Source: Stappia sp. (GTDB taxonomy: Bacteria > Pseudomonadota > Alphaproteobacteria > Rhizobiales > Stappiaceae). From it: a DNA stretch of 64,000 bases. The position numbers and the translations under genes were made by a program. Under the pieces are notes generated by a model. The model was not told the DNA's origin and ran no database searches. It saw only the letters and a list, made by a program, of their open reading frames with translations. The stretch covers positions 4,423,001 to 4,487,000 of the forward strand of contig NZ_CP157793.1 in assembly GCF_040110915.1 (NCBI RefSeq), read 5' to 3'. Shown here piece by piece: positions 7,554 to 15,791 of the stretch. Numbering within the stretch: the first letter of the stretch is position 1; every line of letters begins with the position of its first letter.

Positions 7554-8864
7554 ATGGACGATCGGGAGTTCGATCTAGAACCTGCCCTGCGCGAGGTCCC
7601 GGAGCGGGACGCCGGGTCCGAGCGGGATGCGGAGCCGCGGGACAGCGGCCGGCGGGGCTTCCTGAAGGCGGCCGGAATCGCGGCTTTGGGAACGGCGGTG
7701 GCCGTGCCCTTCGCGCGTTTCTTTCCCGAAGGGCTTCAGCCCGTCGGGCTGGCGCATGCGCAAGGCGCAGACATGGACGCCTATGCGTTCAAGGACCAGC
7801 TGACCCTGCTCAACGACCGGCCGATCAACGCGGAGACGGCCGCGCATCTGCTGGACGACCGGGTCACGCCGGCAAACCGTCTGTTCATCCGCAACAACGG
7901 GAACGTTCCGGAGCATGCGCTGGAGGGCGACGCCTCGGGCTGGACGCTCACCGTCGACGGCGAGGTCGACACGCCGCTCGAACTGACCCTCGACGATCTC
8001 AAGTCCAACTTCGAGACCGTGACACGCCAGCTCGTGCTGGAATGCGGCGGCAACGGCCGCGCGTTCTTCGTGCCGGGGGCTTCGGGCAACCAGTGGACCA
8101 CCGGCGCCGTCGGCTGTCCGGAGTGGACGGGCGTGCGCATGCGCGACGTGCTGAATGCCGCCGGCGTGAAGCCGAGCGCCGTCTACACCGGGCACTACGG
8201 CAACGACCCGCATCTGTCCGGCGACCCGGACAAGGTGCCGATCTCGCGCGGCGTTCCCATCGAGAAGGCGCTGGAGGAAGACGCGCTGATCGCCTGGGCG
8301 ATGAACGGCGAGGATCTGCCGCCGATCCACGGCTTCCCGCTGCGTACGGTGGTGCCGGGCTATCCGGGCTCGGCCTCGCAGAAGTGGCTGACGCGCATCT
8401 GGGTGCGTGACCAGGTCCACGACGGGCCGAAGATGGGCGGCTATTCCTACCGCCTGCCGGCCTATCCAGTGGCGCCGGGCACCGAGGTGCCGGAGGACGA
8501 CATGGTGGTGATGACCACCATGCCGGTGAAGTCGCTGATCACCAGCCCGGCGACCGGCACCCAGCTCGGCGGCCGTATCGTCGAGGTGCGCGGGCATGCC
8601 TGGGCCGACGGCGACGTGGCGAGCGTGCATGTGTCGCACGACTTCGGCCAGACCTGGCAGGAGGCGGAGCTGGAAAAGCCGGTCAACCGCTACGCCTGGC
8701 AGCATTTCACCGCGCGCATCCCGCTGCCGCAGGCCGGCTACTACGAGATCTGGGCGCGGGCGACCGATACGCAGGGCCGCACCCAGCCGGTCACGACGCC
8801 GGGCTGGAACCCGCGTGGCTACGGCAACAACATGGTGCATCGGATCGCCGTTCTGGCGAGCTGA
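7554..8864 (+). CDS. Sulfite oxidase-family molybdoenzyme, Tat-exported (SorA/SorT type)
   Basis: A 436-residue protein starting at ATG 7554 after GGAGGAGA. It begins with an unusually long acidic n-region. The twin-arginine motif RRGFLK is at 33-38, followed by a hydrophobic h-region and AHAQG cleavage site. The sulfite-oxidase molybdopterin domain follows, with molybdenum ligand Cys164 in ECGGNGR. The C-terminal Ig-like dimerisation domain is recognised by HDFGQTWQEAEL and AWQHFTARIPL. It should oxidise sulfite to sulfate in the periplasm and pass electrons to the cytochrome c encoded 175 bases downstream. Other oxidations by this fold are possible; sulfite is the best guess. Confidence 0.88.
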   Translation: MDDREFDLEPALREVPERDAGSERDAEPRDSGRRGFLKAAGIAALGTAVAVPFARFFPEGLQPVGLAHAQGADMDAYAFKDQLTLLNDRPINAETAAHLLDDRVTPANRLFIRNNGNVPEHALEGDASGWTLTVDGEVDTPLELTLDDLKSNFETVTRQLVLECGGNGRAFFVPGASGNQWTTGAVGCPEWTGVRMRDVLNAAGVKPSAVYTGHYGNDPHLSGDPDKVPISRGVPIEKALEEDALIAWAMNGEDLPPIHGFPLRTVVPGYPGSASQKWLTRIWVRDQVHDGPKMGGYSYRLPAYPVAPGTEVPEDDMVVMTTMPVKSLITSPATGTQLGGRIVEVRGHAWADGDVASVHVSHDFGQTWQEAELEKPVNRYAWQHFTARIPLPQAGYYEIWARATDTQGRTQPVTTPGWNPRGYGNNMVHRIAVLAS

Positions 8865-9039
8865 GGCGCGCGGGGCGCGCGTCTTCAGGGTCCCCTCGCG
8901 CCGCGCCCCGGCGCGGGGGGCTTCGCGGACGCCTGCCGCCCGCCAGATCCCTGCACCCTCCACAAACCACCAACGAAAACCCGTTGTCTCCAACCCAGGA
9001 TCCCGCGCAGCGTCGCGGGACAGCCGACCGGGGGAATGA

Positions 9040-9498
9040 ATGAGACTGCCGATACGACATGCCGCCGCCTCCAGCCTGCTGGCGGCCTTTCTTGCGCTGT
9101 CCGGCGTCGCGCTGGGCGTCGCGCCGGCCCAGGCGCAGTCGGTGCCCGACCCGATGCAGACGCCCAATCCGATGATGCCCAATCCGGGGCAGCCCATGAG
9201 CCCGATGAGCGTCGCGCCGATGCAGCCGCTCGGCGGCCTGGCCGGGCAGCCGGAGACCGGCGTCGTGCGCGATCCCGAATTCGGGAACCTGCCGGTTTCG
9301 CCGGGCATGGAAGACACCTTCTACGCCTGCACCGCCTGCCATTCGGCGCAGACCTTCGCGCAGATGCGCCTGACCGACGAACGCTGGGCCTATCTCTGGG
9401 ACTGGATGATCAAGGAGCAGGGCATGCCGGACTACGGCGAGGACATGCGCGAGACGATCCTCGCCTATCTCACCCAGCATTTTTCGTCCGAGCGCTAG
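9040..9498 (+). CDS. Periplasmic c-type cytochrome, sulfite dehydrogenase partner (SorB-like)
   Basis: A 152-residue exported protein with a signal peptide ending near AQAQS (30-34). A Met/Pro-rich linker at about 36-65 carries MQTPNPMMPNPGQPM, then a single haem c domain. Haem attaches at Cys97 and Cys100 with His101 (CTACH); Met129 in EQGMPDY is the probable second axial ligand. It most likely accepts electrons from the molybdoenzyme just upstream. The Met/Pro linker is not typical of SorB and could bind copper or act as a flexible tether. Confidence 0.85.
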   Translation: MRLPIRHAAASSLLAAFLALSGVALGVAPAQAQSVPDPMQTPNPMMPNPGQPMSPMSVAPMQPLGGLAGQPETGVVRDPEFGNLPVSPGMEDTFYACTACHSAQTFAQMRLTDERWAYLWDWMIKEQGMPDYGEDMRETILAYLTQHFSSER

Positions 9499-9532
9499 GA
9501 TCGGGGGACGGCGGTCTGTCTCTGCAAAACTG

Positions 9533-9568
9533 AAAAGCCGCGCGTCGGCTGTCCGGCGCGCGGCTTTT
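9533..9568 (+). terminator. Terminator between cytochrome and PepSY genes
   Basis: A 12-base stem (AAAAGCCGCGCG pairing with CGCGCGGCTTTT) lies 35 bases after the cytochrome stop. With A4 on one side and T4 on the other, it can terminate both the rightward operon and the convergent leftward PepSY gene. Confidence 0.8.
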
Positions 9569-9619
9569 GCGGGAAGGCGACGGCGGGTCGATCCGATGTC
9601 GATCGACCCGCGACCCGGC

Positions 9620-9913
9620 TCAGTCGTCGTCGCGGTAGGGCAGGGGCTCGCCCGTGACCGGATGGAAGTAGCCTTCGACCTTCATGCCGTTGGCGTCGAT
9701 CATCTCCACGTCGTAGGCGCCGCGCTCCACCTCGATCTCGCGGATCTTGTAGCCCTGGGCCTCCAGCTTCGCGCTGAGATCGGCAATGCTCATCCATTCC
9801 GCGCGCGGCGGGACATTGGTCAGCTGCCGGCCGTCGTCGGAGGCCTGGGCGCCGATGGCGAAGAGGCCGGCACCGGTGGCGAGCGCGGCGGTCACGATCA
9901 GAATGCGTTTCAT
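9620..9913 (-). CDS. PepSY-domain periplasmic protein
   Basis: A 97-residue exported protein. ATG 9913 follows AGGAGAC, and a signal peptide ends near IGAQASDD. The mature part is a single PepSY-like domain: SIADLSAKLEAQGYKIREIE, then YDVEMIDANGMKVEGYFHP, ending in acidic PYRDDD. Such domains are proposed to inhibit peptidases or bind metals and often accompany two-component systems. It is divergent from another PepSY gene and a two-component operon. Confidence 0.85.
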   Translation of the reverse strand: MKRILIVTAALATGAGLFAIGAQASDDGRQLTNVPPRAEWMSIADLSAKLEAQGYKIREIEVERGAYDVEMIDANGMKVEGYFHPVTGEPLPYRDDD

Positions 9914-10044
9914 GTCAGTGTCTCCTGTGCAAGGCCGCGTCGTCTGCCGCGGCGATGGCAACGGGTATGCGCCATTGCCGCTGACGCGGGCCTGACGCCC
10001 CTTGTCAGCTTGCTGTCAGGTCGCCGGCCCTAGACAATGGACCC

Positions 10045-10386
10045 ATGAAAACGCTTCCCGTCCTTGCCCTTCTCACGCTTCTCCTCCCTGCCTTCGCCAC
10101 GTCGGCGCTGGCCGATCGCGACGATCACGACCGGGCCCGCGCCGCGCTGGAGCGCGGCGAGGTGCTGCCGCTGTCGCAATTGCTTGCCAGGATCGAGGCG
10201 GAGTTCGGCGGCCGCGTGATCGAGATCGAGTTCGAGCGCGACGACGGCCGCTTCGTCTATGAGTTCGAGATCGTCTCCGCCGACGGACGTCTGGCGGAAG
10301 TCACGGTCGATGCCGCCACCGGCGCCATCCTGGAACGCGAGTTCGACGATGACGATGATGACCACGACCGTGGCTGGGACGATTGA
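10045..10386 (+). CDS. PepSY-domain periplasmic protein, first gene of two-component operon
   Basis: A 113-residue exported protein with a signal peptide ending near SALADRDD. A PepSY domain follows (LPLSQLLARIEAEFGGRVIEIE, then YEFEIVSADG and VDAATGAILERE). The C-terminus is extremely acidic, with six consecutive Asp (DDDDDDHDRGWDD), as if to bind cations. Its stop shares a base with the response-regulator start (TGATG), so it is translated with the two-component system. It may be a target or periplasmic input of that system. Confidence 0.88.
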   Translation: MKTLPVLALLTLLLPAFATSALADRDDHDRARAALERGEVLPLSQLLARIEAEFGGRVIEIEFERDDGRFVYEFEIVSADGRLAEVTVDAATGAILEREFDDDDDDHDRGWDD

Positions 10387-11051
10387 TGCGCGCGCTTGTC
10401 GTGGAGGATGACGCGCGGATCGCGTCGGACGTGGCGGCGGCCCTGGGCGGGGCGGCCTTTCGCGTCGAGGTCTGTTCCGATGGCGAGGAGGCGTGGTTTC
10501 TCGGCGACACCGAAAGCTACGACCTCGTGGTGCTCGATCTGGGTCTGCCGGGGCTCGACGGCCTGTCGATCCTGAAACGCTGGCGCGCCAACGCCCGCGA
10601 CATGCCGGTGCTCGTGCTCACCGCGCGCGGCAGCTGGCAGGAGCGTGTGGAGGGGATCGAGGCGGGCGCCGACGACTATCTGCCCAAGCCCTTCCGCATG
10701 GAGGAGCTCATCGCCCGTGCCCGGGCGCTGGTGCGCCGGTCGGCCGGGCGCGGGGCGGCGGTGCAGCGGATCGGCGCGCTCGCCATCGACACCAACCGCA
10801 TGCAGGTGTCGCTCGACGGGCGCCCGGTGACGCTGACCGCGCTGGAGTATCGTCTGATTTCCTATCTCGCCCTGCACGCCACCCGCGTCGTGCCGGCGGG
10901 CGAGCTGCTGGAGCATCTCTATGGCGACGACGACGCGCGCGAGACGAATGCGCTGGAAGCGGTGATCGCGCGGCTGCGGCGCAAGCTCGGCGCCGGCGTG
11001 ATCGGCACCCGGCGCGGCTTCGGCTATTATCTGGAAGGGTCGGGCGCGTGA
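10386..11051 (+). CDS. OmpR/PhoP-type response regulator
   Basis: A 221-residue regulator. The receiver domain (about 1-115) has acidic pair ED (8-9), phosphoacceptor Asp51 in VLDLGLPGLDG and Lys101 in LPKPF. A winged-helix effector domain follows (ALEYRLISYLALHATRVV, ending RRGFGYYLEG). Strand order and length are those of QseB/PhoP/BasR-like regulators. It is coupled to the PepSY gene upstream and overlaps the kinase gene start by 4 bases. Confidence 0.93.
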   Translation: MRALVVEDDARIASDVAAALGGAAFRVEVCSDGEEAWFLGDTESYDLVVLDLGLPGLDGLSILKRWRANARDMPVLVLTARGSWQERVEGIEAGADDYLPKPFRMEELIARARALVRRSAGRGAAVQRIGALAIDTNRMQVSLDGRPVTLTALEYRLISYLALHATRVVPAGELLEHLYGDDDARETNALEAVIARLRRKLGAGVIGTRRGFGYYLEGSGA

Positions 11052-12430
11052 GCGAGACCGGAAGCGGCTCGCTCGGCCGGCGGCTGACGCTGGCCGGCGC
11101 GGTGGCGGTGCTCGCTGCGCTGGGGCTTGCCGCCGCCGGCCTGATCGTGCTGTTCGGCGCCCATGTGGAGCGTCGCGCCACCGCCGAACTCTCCGTGCAT
11201 CTCGATCAGGTGATGGCTGGCCTTGCCCGCCGCGACGGGGGCCTCGCGGTCGTGCGCGCGCCGGCCGATCCGCGCTTCGCGCGGCCCTACGGCGGGCTCT
11301 ACTGGCAGATCGAGACGGGCGACACGGTGCTGCGCTCGCGCTCGCTGTGGGATGTCGATCTGGCGCTGCCCGTCGACGAGCTGGAAGACGGGCGCGTCCA
11401 TGTCCATCGCCTGGCCGGACCGGACGGGCAGGCGCTTCTGGTTCTGGAGCGCAGCGTCCGTCTGCCGGCGGCGCTCGGCAACGCGCCGGCGCGGGTGGCG
11501 GTCGCGCTCGACCGGGCGGAGCTCGACGCCGCGCGGCGGGCCTTCGCCACCGATCTCATGCCGTATCTGGCGCTCTTGGCGGGCGTGTTGATCGCCGCGC
11601 AGATCGCCCAGGTCCGCTTCGGTCTGGGGCCCCTGCGCCGCATCGGCGCGCGCGTGGCGACCCTGCGCGACGGCCGCGCGACGCGCATGGGCGCCGACTG
11701 GCCGCGCGAGGTGCGCCCGCTCGCCCGCGAGATCGATGCGCTGATGGCGGCCCGGGAGGCCGATGTCGACCGCGCGCGCCTGCGTGCCGGCGATCTGGCG
11801 CACGGGCTGAAGACACCGCTTCAGGCGCTGCTCGGCGAGGCCGGGCGGCTGCGGGCGCGGGGCGCGGCACGGGAGGCGGAGGCGATCGAGGAAGTCGTGC
11901 GCACCATGCAGGGGCATGTGGAACGCGAACTGGTGCGGGCCCGCACGATCGCGGGCGGGCGCAGCGCCACGCAGGTCCTCGGGGTCGCCGAGCGGATCGT
12001 CTCGGTCCTGCGGCGCACGCCCGATGGCGAGCGGCTGACCTGGGAGATCGCGATCCCGAAGGACCTCGCCGTCGCGCTCGATCCGGCCGACCTCGCGGAG
12101 GCCATCGGCGCGCTGGCGGAAAACGCCGCCCGGCACGCACGGTCCCATGTGGCGCTGACGGCCGCGCGCGCCGACGCCATGGTGCGCATCCACCTGCGCG
12201 ACGACGGTCCCGGTGTGCCCGAGACCGAAATCGCGTCCCTGGTCACGCGCGGGCGGCGCCTCGACGAACGCGGGACGGCGATGGAGGGCACCGGTCTCGG
12301 CCTGTCGATCGCCAGCGAGATCGCCGAGGCGGTCGGCGGCGGCGTGTCGCTGGCCAACCGGCCGGAAGGCTTCGAGGCGGTGCTCGAGCTTCCCGGCCGC
12401 ACCGCGCCGCCGTCTCCAGACGGGAACTGA
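11048..12430 (+). CDS. Sensor histidine kinase (PhoQ/QseC-like)
   Basis: A 460-residue kinase starting at GTG 11048 inside the regulator stop (GTGA). A first membrane helix spans about 16-36, a periplasmic sensor domain about 40-170, and a second helix about 171-188. HAMP-like linker and H-box follow, with His252 in DLAHGLKTPLQ. ATP-binding boxes are N (GALAENAARHA), G1 (DDGPGV) and G2 (GTGLGLSIA). The HGLKTPL form is typical of the PhoQ subgroup. The signal is not known; the acidic PepSY partner hints at cations or envelope stress. Confidence 0.92.
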   Translation: MSETGSGSLGRRLTLAGAVAVLAALGLAAAGLIVLFGAHVERRATAELSVHLDQVMAGLARRDGGLAVVRAPADPRFARPYGGLYWQIETGDTVLRSRSLWDVDLALPVDELEDGRVHVHRLAGPDGQALLVLERSVRLPAALGNAPARVAVALDRAELDAARRAFATDLMPYLALLAGVLIAAQIAQVRFGLGPLRRIGARVATLRDGRATRMGADWPREVRPLAREIDALMAAREADVDRARLRAGDLAHGLKTPLQALLGEAGRLRARGAAREAEAIEEVVRTMQGHVERELVRARTIAGGRSATQVLGVAERIVSVLRRTPDGERLTWEIAIPKDLAVALDPADLAEAIGALAENAARHARSHVALTAARADAMVRIHLRDDGPGVPETEIASLVTRGRRLDERGTAMEGTGLGLSIASEIAEAVGGGVSLANRPEGFEAVLELPGRTAPPSPDGN

Positions 12431-12741
12431 CCGGGCCTCGCGGCGGGGGGCGAAAGCTCCGACCGCGCGCGTCGACCGCGCACGGGCGCTTCCCGTCTCT
12501 GCCCTTGATGCCGCTGCGGGCCGCGCGTGTCCGGCGGCCCCGGTCCATCCGGCCTCGCACTGTCGATGGCACGCCCGTGCCGCGCATCGCGCTCGTCACG
12601 GCTCCCCCACGCAGAAATCCCCTTGTGTTCGGCGGGCAGCTTTCGTATGTTTCATATTATAGAATTAAATTCCATTATGCGGAATTAAAGAACTTGATGG
12701 CGTTCGCCCGGGGAGGGAAGCGCATGAGGCGGGAGGACCAT
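12431..12741. other. Intergenic region with TRAP operon promoter
   Basis: About 310 bases with no gene. The first 200 are GC-rich and featureless. From 12645 to 12692 the sequence turns AT-rich and carries the IclR-type palindrome and a second TTTCATATT half-site at 12650. It is the probable promoter of the dctP-type gene starting at 12742. Confidence 0.6.
12669..12685. promoter_or_regulatory. Operator-like palindrome upstream of TRAP operon (IclR candidate)
   Basis: ATTCCATTATGCGGAAT reads ATTCC-N7-GGAAT. On the opposite strand (ATTCCGCATAATGGAAT) it differs at only one position from the site at 16655. It lies 56 bases before the TRAP binding-protein start. Two copies flanking the transport and iclR genes argue for the same regulator. 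Confidence 0.7.
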
Positions 12742-13797
12742 ATGAGGAAAGTCACATCTGCGGTGCTTGCGGGCGCCGCCGTCATTGCGATGGCCGCGCA
12801 GCCGGCCCTTGCGGCCACGAGCCTGTTCTTCGGCGAGGCGGGCCCGAACCGGGGCGCACGCGCGGCCGCGCTCAACTGGTTCGCGGAGGATGTCGCCACG
12901 CGGACCGGCGGCGATCTCACGTTCGACATCCAGTGGGGCGGCGCGCTGTTCAAGGCGGGTGCCGCGGCGAAATCCATCGCCGACGGCGTGGCCGATGCGG
13001 GAACGATCATTGCCGTCTACTTCCCGCAGGAAATGGTGGCCTATGGCATTGCCGATCTGCCGCTGAAGAACCCCGATCCGTGGGTCGGCATGCGCGCCAC
13101 CGATGACTTGATGCGCACCTCCGACGCGATCCGCGACAATCTCGCCGCACAGAATCTCGTCTACATCGGCACCTTCACGACCTCCGCCGTTCATATCGGC
13201 TGCAAGGACGTGACGATCCGCTCCGTCGACGACATCGACGGGCTGAAGGTGCGCGGCGTCGGGGCCTACGGCAAGACCTTCGCCGATCTCGGCGCCAACC
13301 TCGTGTCCATGTCGATCTACGATGCCTATCAGGGGCTCGACACGGGGCTGATCGACTGCTCGCAGGGCTATTCCTACGCGGTGGCCGCGCTGAAGCAGCA
13401 GGAGGTGATGACGAGCTACACGCGGCTGAACTGGGGGCAGGTCGGCGCGCTCGGCATCTTCATGAACAAGCAGGTCTACGACGCGCTGCCCGAGGCGCAC
13501 AAGACCGCGCTCGCCGAGGCCGGCAAGGGCATGGCCGATGAGCTCGGCCGGCTGATCACCGCCGACAACGCGGCCGCCGTCGAGACGATGAAGGCGGCCG
13601 GCGTCGAGGTGCTCGACCTGCCCGACGCCGAGCGCGACAAGCTGGTCGCACGCGGCGAGGCCTACATCGAGGAGTGGACCGCGCAGGCCTCGGCCGCCGG
13701 TCTCGACGGCGCTGCGCTGCTCGCCGACTACCGTCGCCTGATCGCGGAATACACCGCCGAACGCGACGAAAAGGGCTATCCCTGGACGCGCGACTGA
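12742..13797 (+). CDS. TRAP transporter substrate-binding protein (DctP type)
   Basis: A 351-residue periplasmic binding protein. ATG 12742 follows GGGAGGACC, and a signal peptide ends near ALAATS. The DctP-family fold is recognised by the GGALFKAGAAAKSIADGVADAG loop region and by VKVRGVGAYGKT, which precedes the ligand-binding centre. The conserved Arg that grips a substrate carboxylate is probably in GLKVRG. It delivers an organic acid to the membrane subunits encoded next. Substrate identity is not visible, but the neighbouring acyl-CoA genes suggest a fatty, alicyclic or aromatic acid. Confidence 0.9.
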   Translation: MRKVTSAVLAGAAVIAMAAQPALAATSLFFGEAGPNRGARAAALNWFAEDVATRTGGDLTFDIQWGGALFKAGAAAKSIADGVADAGTIIAVYFPQEMVAYGIADLPLKNPDPWVGMRATDDLMRTSDAIRDNLAAQNLVYIGTFTTSAVHIGCKDVTIRSVDDIDGLKVRGVGAYGKTFADLGANLVSMSIYDAYQGLDTGLIDCSQGYSYAVAALKQQEVMTSYTRLNWGQVGALGIFMNKQVYDALPEAHKTALAEAGKGMADELGRLITADNAAAVETMKAAGVEVLDLPDAERDKLVARGEAYIEEWTAQASAAGLDGAALLADYRRLIAEYTAERDEKGYPWTRD

Positions 13798-13903
13798 GCG
13801 CGCCTGCCGCGCGACCGGACCTCTCCTGGCGGGGCGGGCCGGTCGCGCGGCGCTTTGGATCTGCAAGACGCGGCGTGTGGCCGCGCGCTCGGGGAGACAT
13901 GCG

Positions 13904-14422
13904 ATGCTGCGCCGCATCGAACGGCTGTTGCTGGACATGGCCGCCATGTCCGTGGTGGGGCTGGGGCTCCTGATCACCGTCAGCGTGCTGTTGCGCGCAT
14001 TTGCCAACTCCGGGGTGCCGGACACGGTGGTCATGGTCCGAGAACTGATGGTCGCGGCGATCGTTCTGCCGCTTGCCGCGGTGGCGGCCGCGCGGGCCAA
14101 CATCGCGGTGGAATTCGTCGCCAACGCCCTGCCGCCGCGCCTGCGCGATGCGTTGGTGGTCTTCGGCTCGGTGGTCGGTCTGTTCGCCCTGGCGCCGCTG
14201 ATCTGGGCCGGCTGGCGGGAACTGGCGCATACCGCGACCAGCGGCGCCTTCTTCTTCGGCGAGCTCAGCCTGCCGAAATGGCCGGGCCGGGCGATCTTTC
14301 TCTTCGGCATGATCGTGTGCTGGCTGCGGCTGCTGGTGATGGTGGTGAGCGATCTCGCGAAGATGGCGCGCGGCGAGCCGCTGATCGACGACCTGCCGCA
14401 TCCGCCGGCCGAGGAGGCCTGA
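13904..14422 (+). CDS. TRAP transporter small permease (DctQ type)
   Basis: A 172-residue protein with four hydrophobic helices (about 13-30, 45-65, 85-107, 130-150). A TRAP DctQ-type RANIAVEFV segment sits between helices two and three. ATG 13904 follows GGGGAG. Length and topology are standard for the small subunit, which pairs with the large permease. It sits 106 bases after the binding protein and 3 bases before the large-subunit start. Confidence 0.9.
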   Translation: MLRRIERLLLDMAAMSVVGLGLLITVSVLLRAFANSGVPDTVVMVRELMVAAIVLPLAAVAAARANIAVEFVANALPPRLRDALVVFGSVVGLFALAPLIWAGWRELAHTATSGAFFFGELSLPKWPGRAIFLFGMIVCWLRLLVMVVSDLAKMARGEPLIDDLPHPPAEEA

Positions 14423-14425
14423 GCC

Positions 14426-15763
14426 ATGGACGGAACCCTCGTCGGCCTCGTCGCCTTCGCCGCCGTGATCGGCCTGCTGGCGCTGCGCGTGCCGATCGCC
14501 TTCGCGCTTGCCAGTGTCGCGACCGTCGGCACCTTCGTGATCTTCGCCTTTCGCACCGGTGAATTCATGCCGGACCGGGCCTTCCGGCCGACCTCGTCGC
14601 TGGTCTTTTCCAATTCCTTCGACCTGATCCACAGCTACGATCTGTCGATGATCCCGCTCTTCGTCGCGCTGGGCCATATCGCCTATCGCGCCGACATCAC
14701 CACGCGGATCTATCACGCCGCGCGGGTCTGGCTGGCGCGGGTGCCCGGCGGCGTCGCCATGGCGTCGGTGGTCGGCTGCGGCGGCTTTTCCGCGATCACC
14801 GGTTCCTCCATCGCCTGCGCCTCGACCATGGGGCGGATCTGCACGCCGGAAATGCTGTCGATGGGCTACGACAAGCGCCTCGCGACGGCGAGCGTGGCCG
14901 CCGGCGGCACGCTGGGGTCGCTGATCCCGCCCTCCGTGCTCTTCATCATCTACGGCATCTTCACCGAGACCTCGATCAGCAAGCTGTTCCTGGCCGGCAT
15001 CCTGCCGGGGATCCTGTCGCTGCTCGGCTTCCTGCTGGTGATCTGGATCTGGGTGGCGCGCGATCCGGCCGCCGCCCCCGCCTTCGAGGGGCGGATCACG
15101 GGGCGCGAGCGGCTCAAGGCCGCGCTCGACAGCTGGCCGGCGGTCACGCTTTTCGTGATCATCGTCGGCGGCATCTACGGCGGCATCTTCACCGCCACCG
15201 AGGCGGCGGCGATCTGCGTCTCGGCGGCCGTCGCCATCGGCTTCGCGCAGCGCAAGCTGACCCTCAGGTCGCTGTGGGAGGCGATGCGCGAGACCTGTCT
15301 GCAGACCGCCAGCATCTTCCTGATCGCCGCCGCCGCCAAGATCTTCGTCGCCTTCATCGCGCTCACCGGGGTCGCGCCGGATGTCGTGGGCGCCGCCACG
15401 GACGCCGAACTTTCGCCGGTGGTGCTGATGCTGGCGATCGCCGCGATCTATCTGGTGCTCGGCATGTTCCTCGACCCCATCGGCATCATGGTGCTGACGC
15501 TGCCGCTGATGGTGCCGCTGGTGGAAAGCTACGGCTTCGACCTGATCTGGTTCGGCGTCGTCGTGATCAAGCTCTTGGAGATCGGCCTCATCACGCCGCC
15601 GGTCGGGCTCAATGTCTTCGTGATCGCCGGCGTGGTCGGCAAGCGCGTGCCCATCGACCGGATCTTCGCCGGCATCGTCCGGTTCCTGGGCGTCGATGTT
15701 CTGGTGCTTCTGCTGATCATGTCCTTCCCTGTATTGTCCCTGCTGATTCCGAATTCGATGTAA
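14426..15763 (+). CDS. TRAP transporter large permease (DctM type)
   Basis: A 445-residue, roughly twelve-helix protein that forms the ion-coupled transport channel. It has the DctM signatures GCGGFSAITGSSIACASTMG, AAGGTLGSLIPPS, GIFTATEAAA and ITPPVGLNVFV. The length is typical. The operon order is P-Q-M followed by the iclR gene 28 bases on. Confidence 0.93.
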   Translation: MDGTLVGLVAFAAVIGLLALRVPIAFALASVATVGTFVIFAFRTGEFMPDRAFRPTSSLVFSNSFDLIHSYDLSMIPLFVALGHIAYRADITTRIYHAARVWLARVPGGVAMASVVGCGGFSAITGSSIACASTMGRICTPEMLSMGYDKRLATASVAAGGTLGSLIPPSVLFIIYGIFTETSISKLFLAGILPGILSLLGFLLVIWIWVARDPAAAPAFEGRITGRERLKAALDSWPAVTLFVIIVGGIYGGIFTATEAAAICVSAAVAIGFAQRKLTLRSLWEAMRETCLQTASIFLIAAAAKIFVAFIALTGVAPDVVGAATDAELSPVVLMLAIAAIYLVLGMFLDPIGIMVLTLPLMVPLVESYGFDLIWFGVVVIKLLEIGLITPPVGLNVFVIAGVVGKRVPIDRIFAGIVRFLGVDVLVLLLIMSFPVLSLLIPNSM

Positions 15764-15791
15764 GCGCGCGGGACCGCGGGGAGAGACGGAC

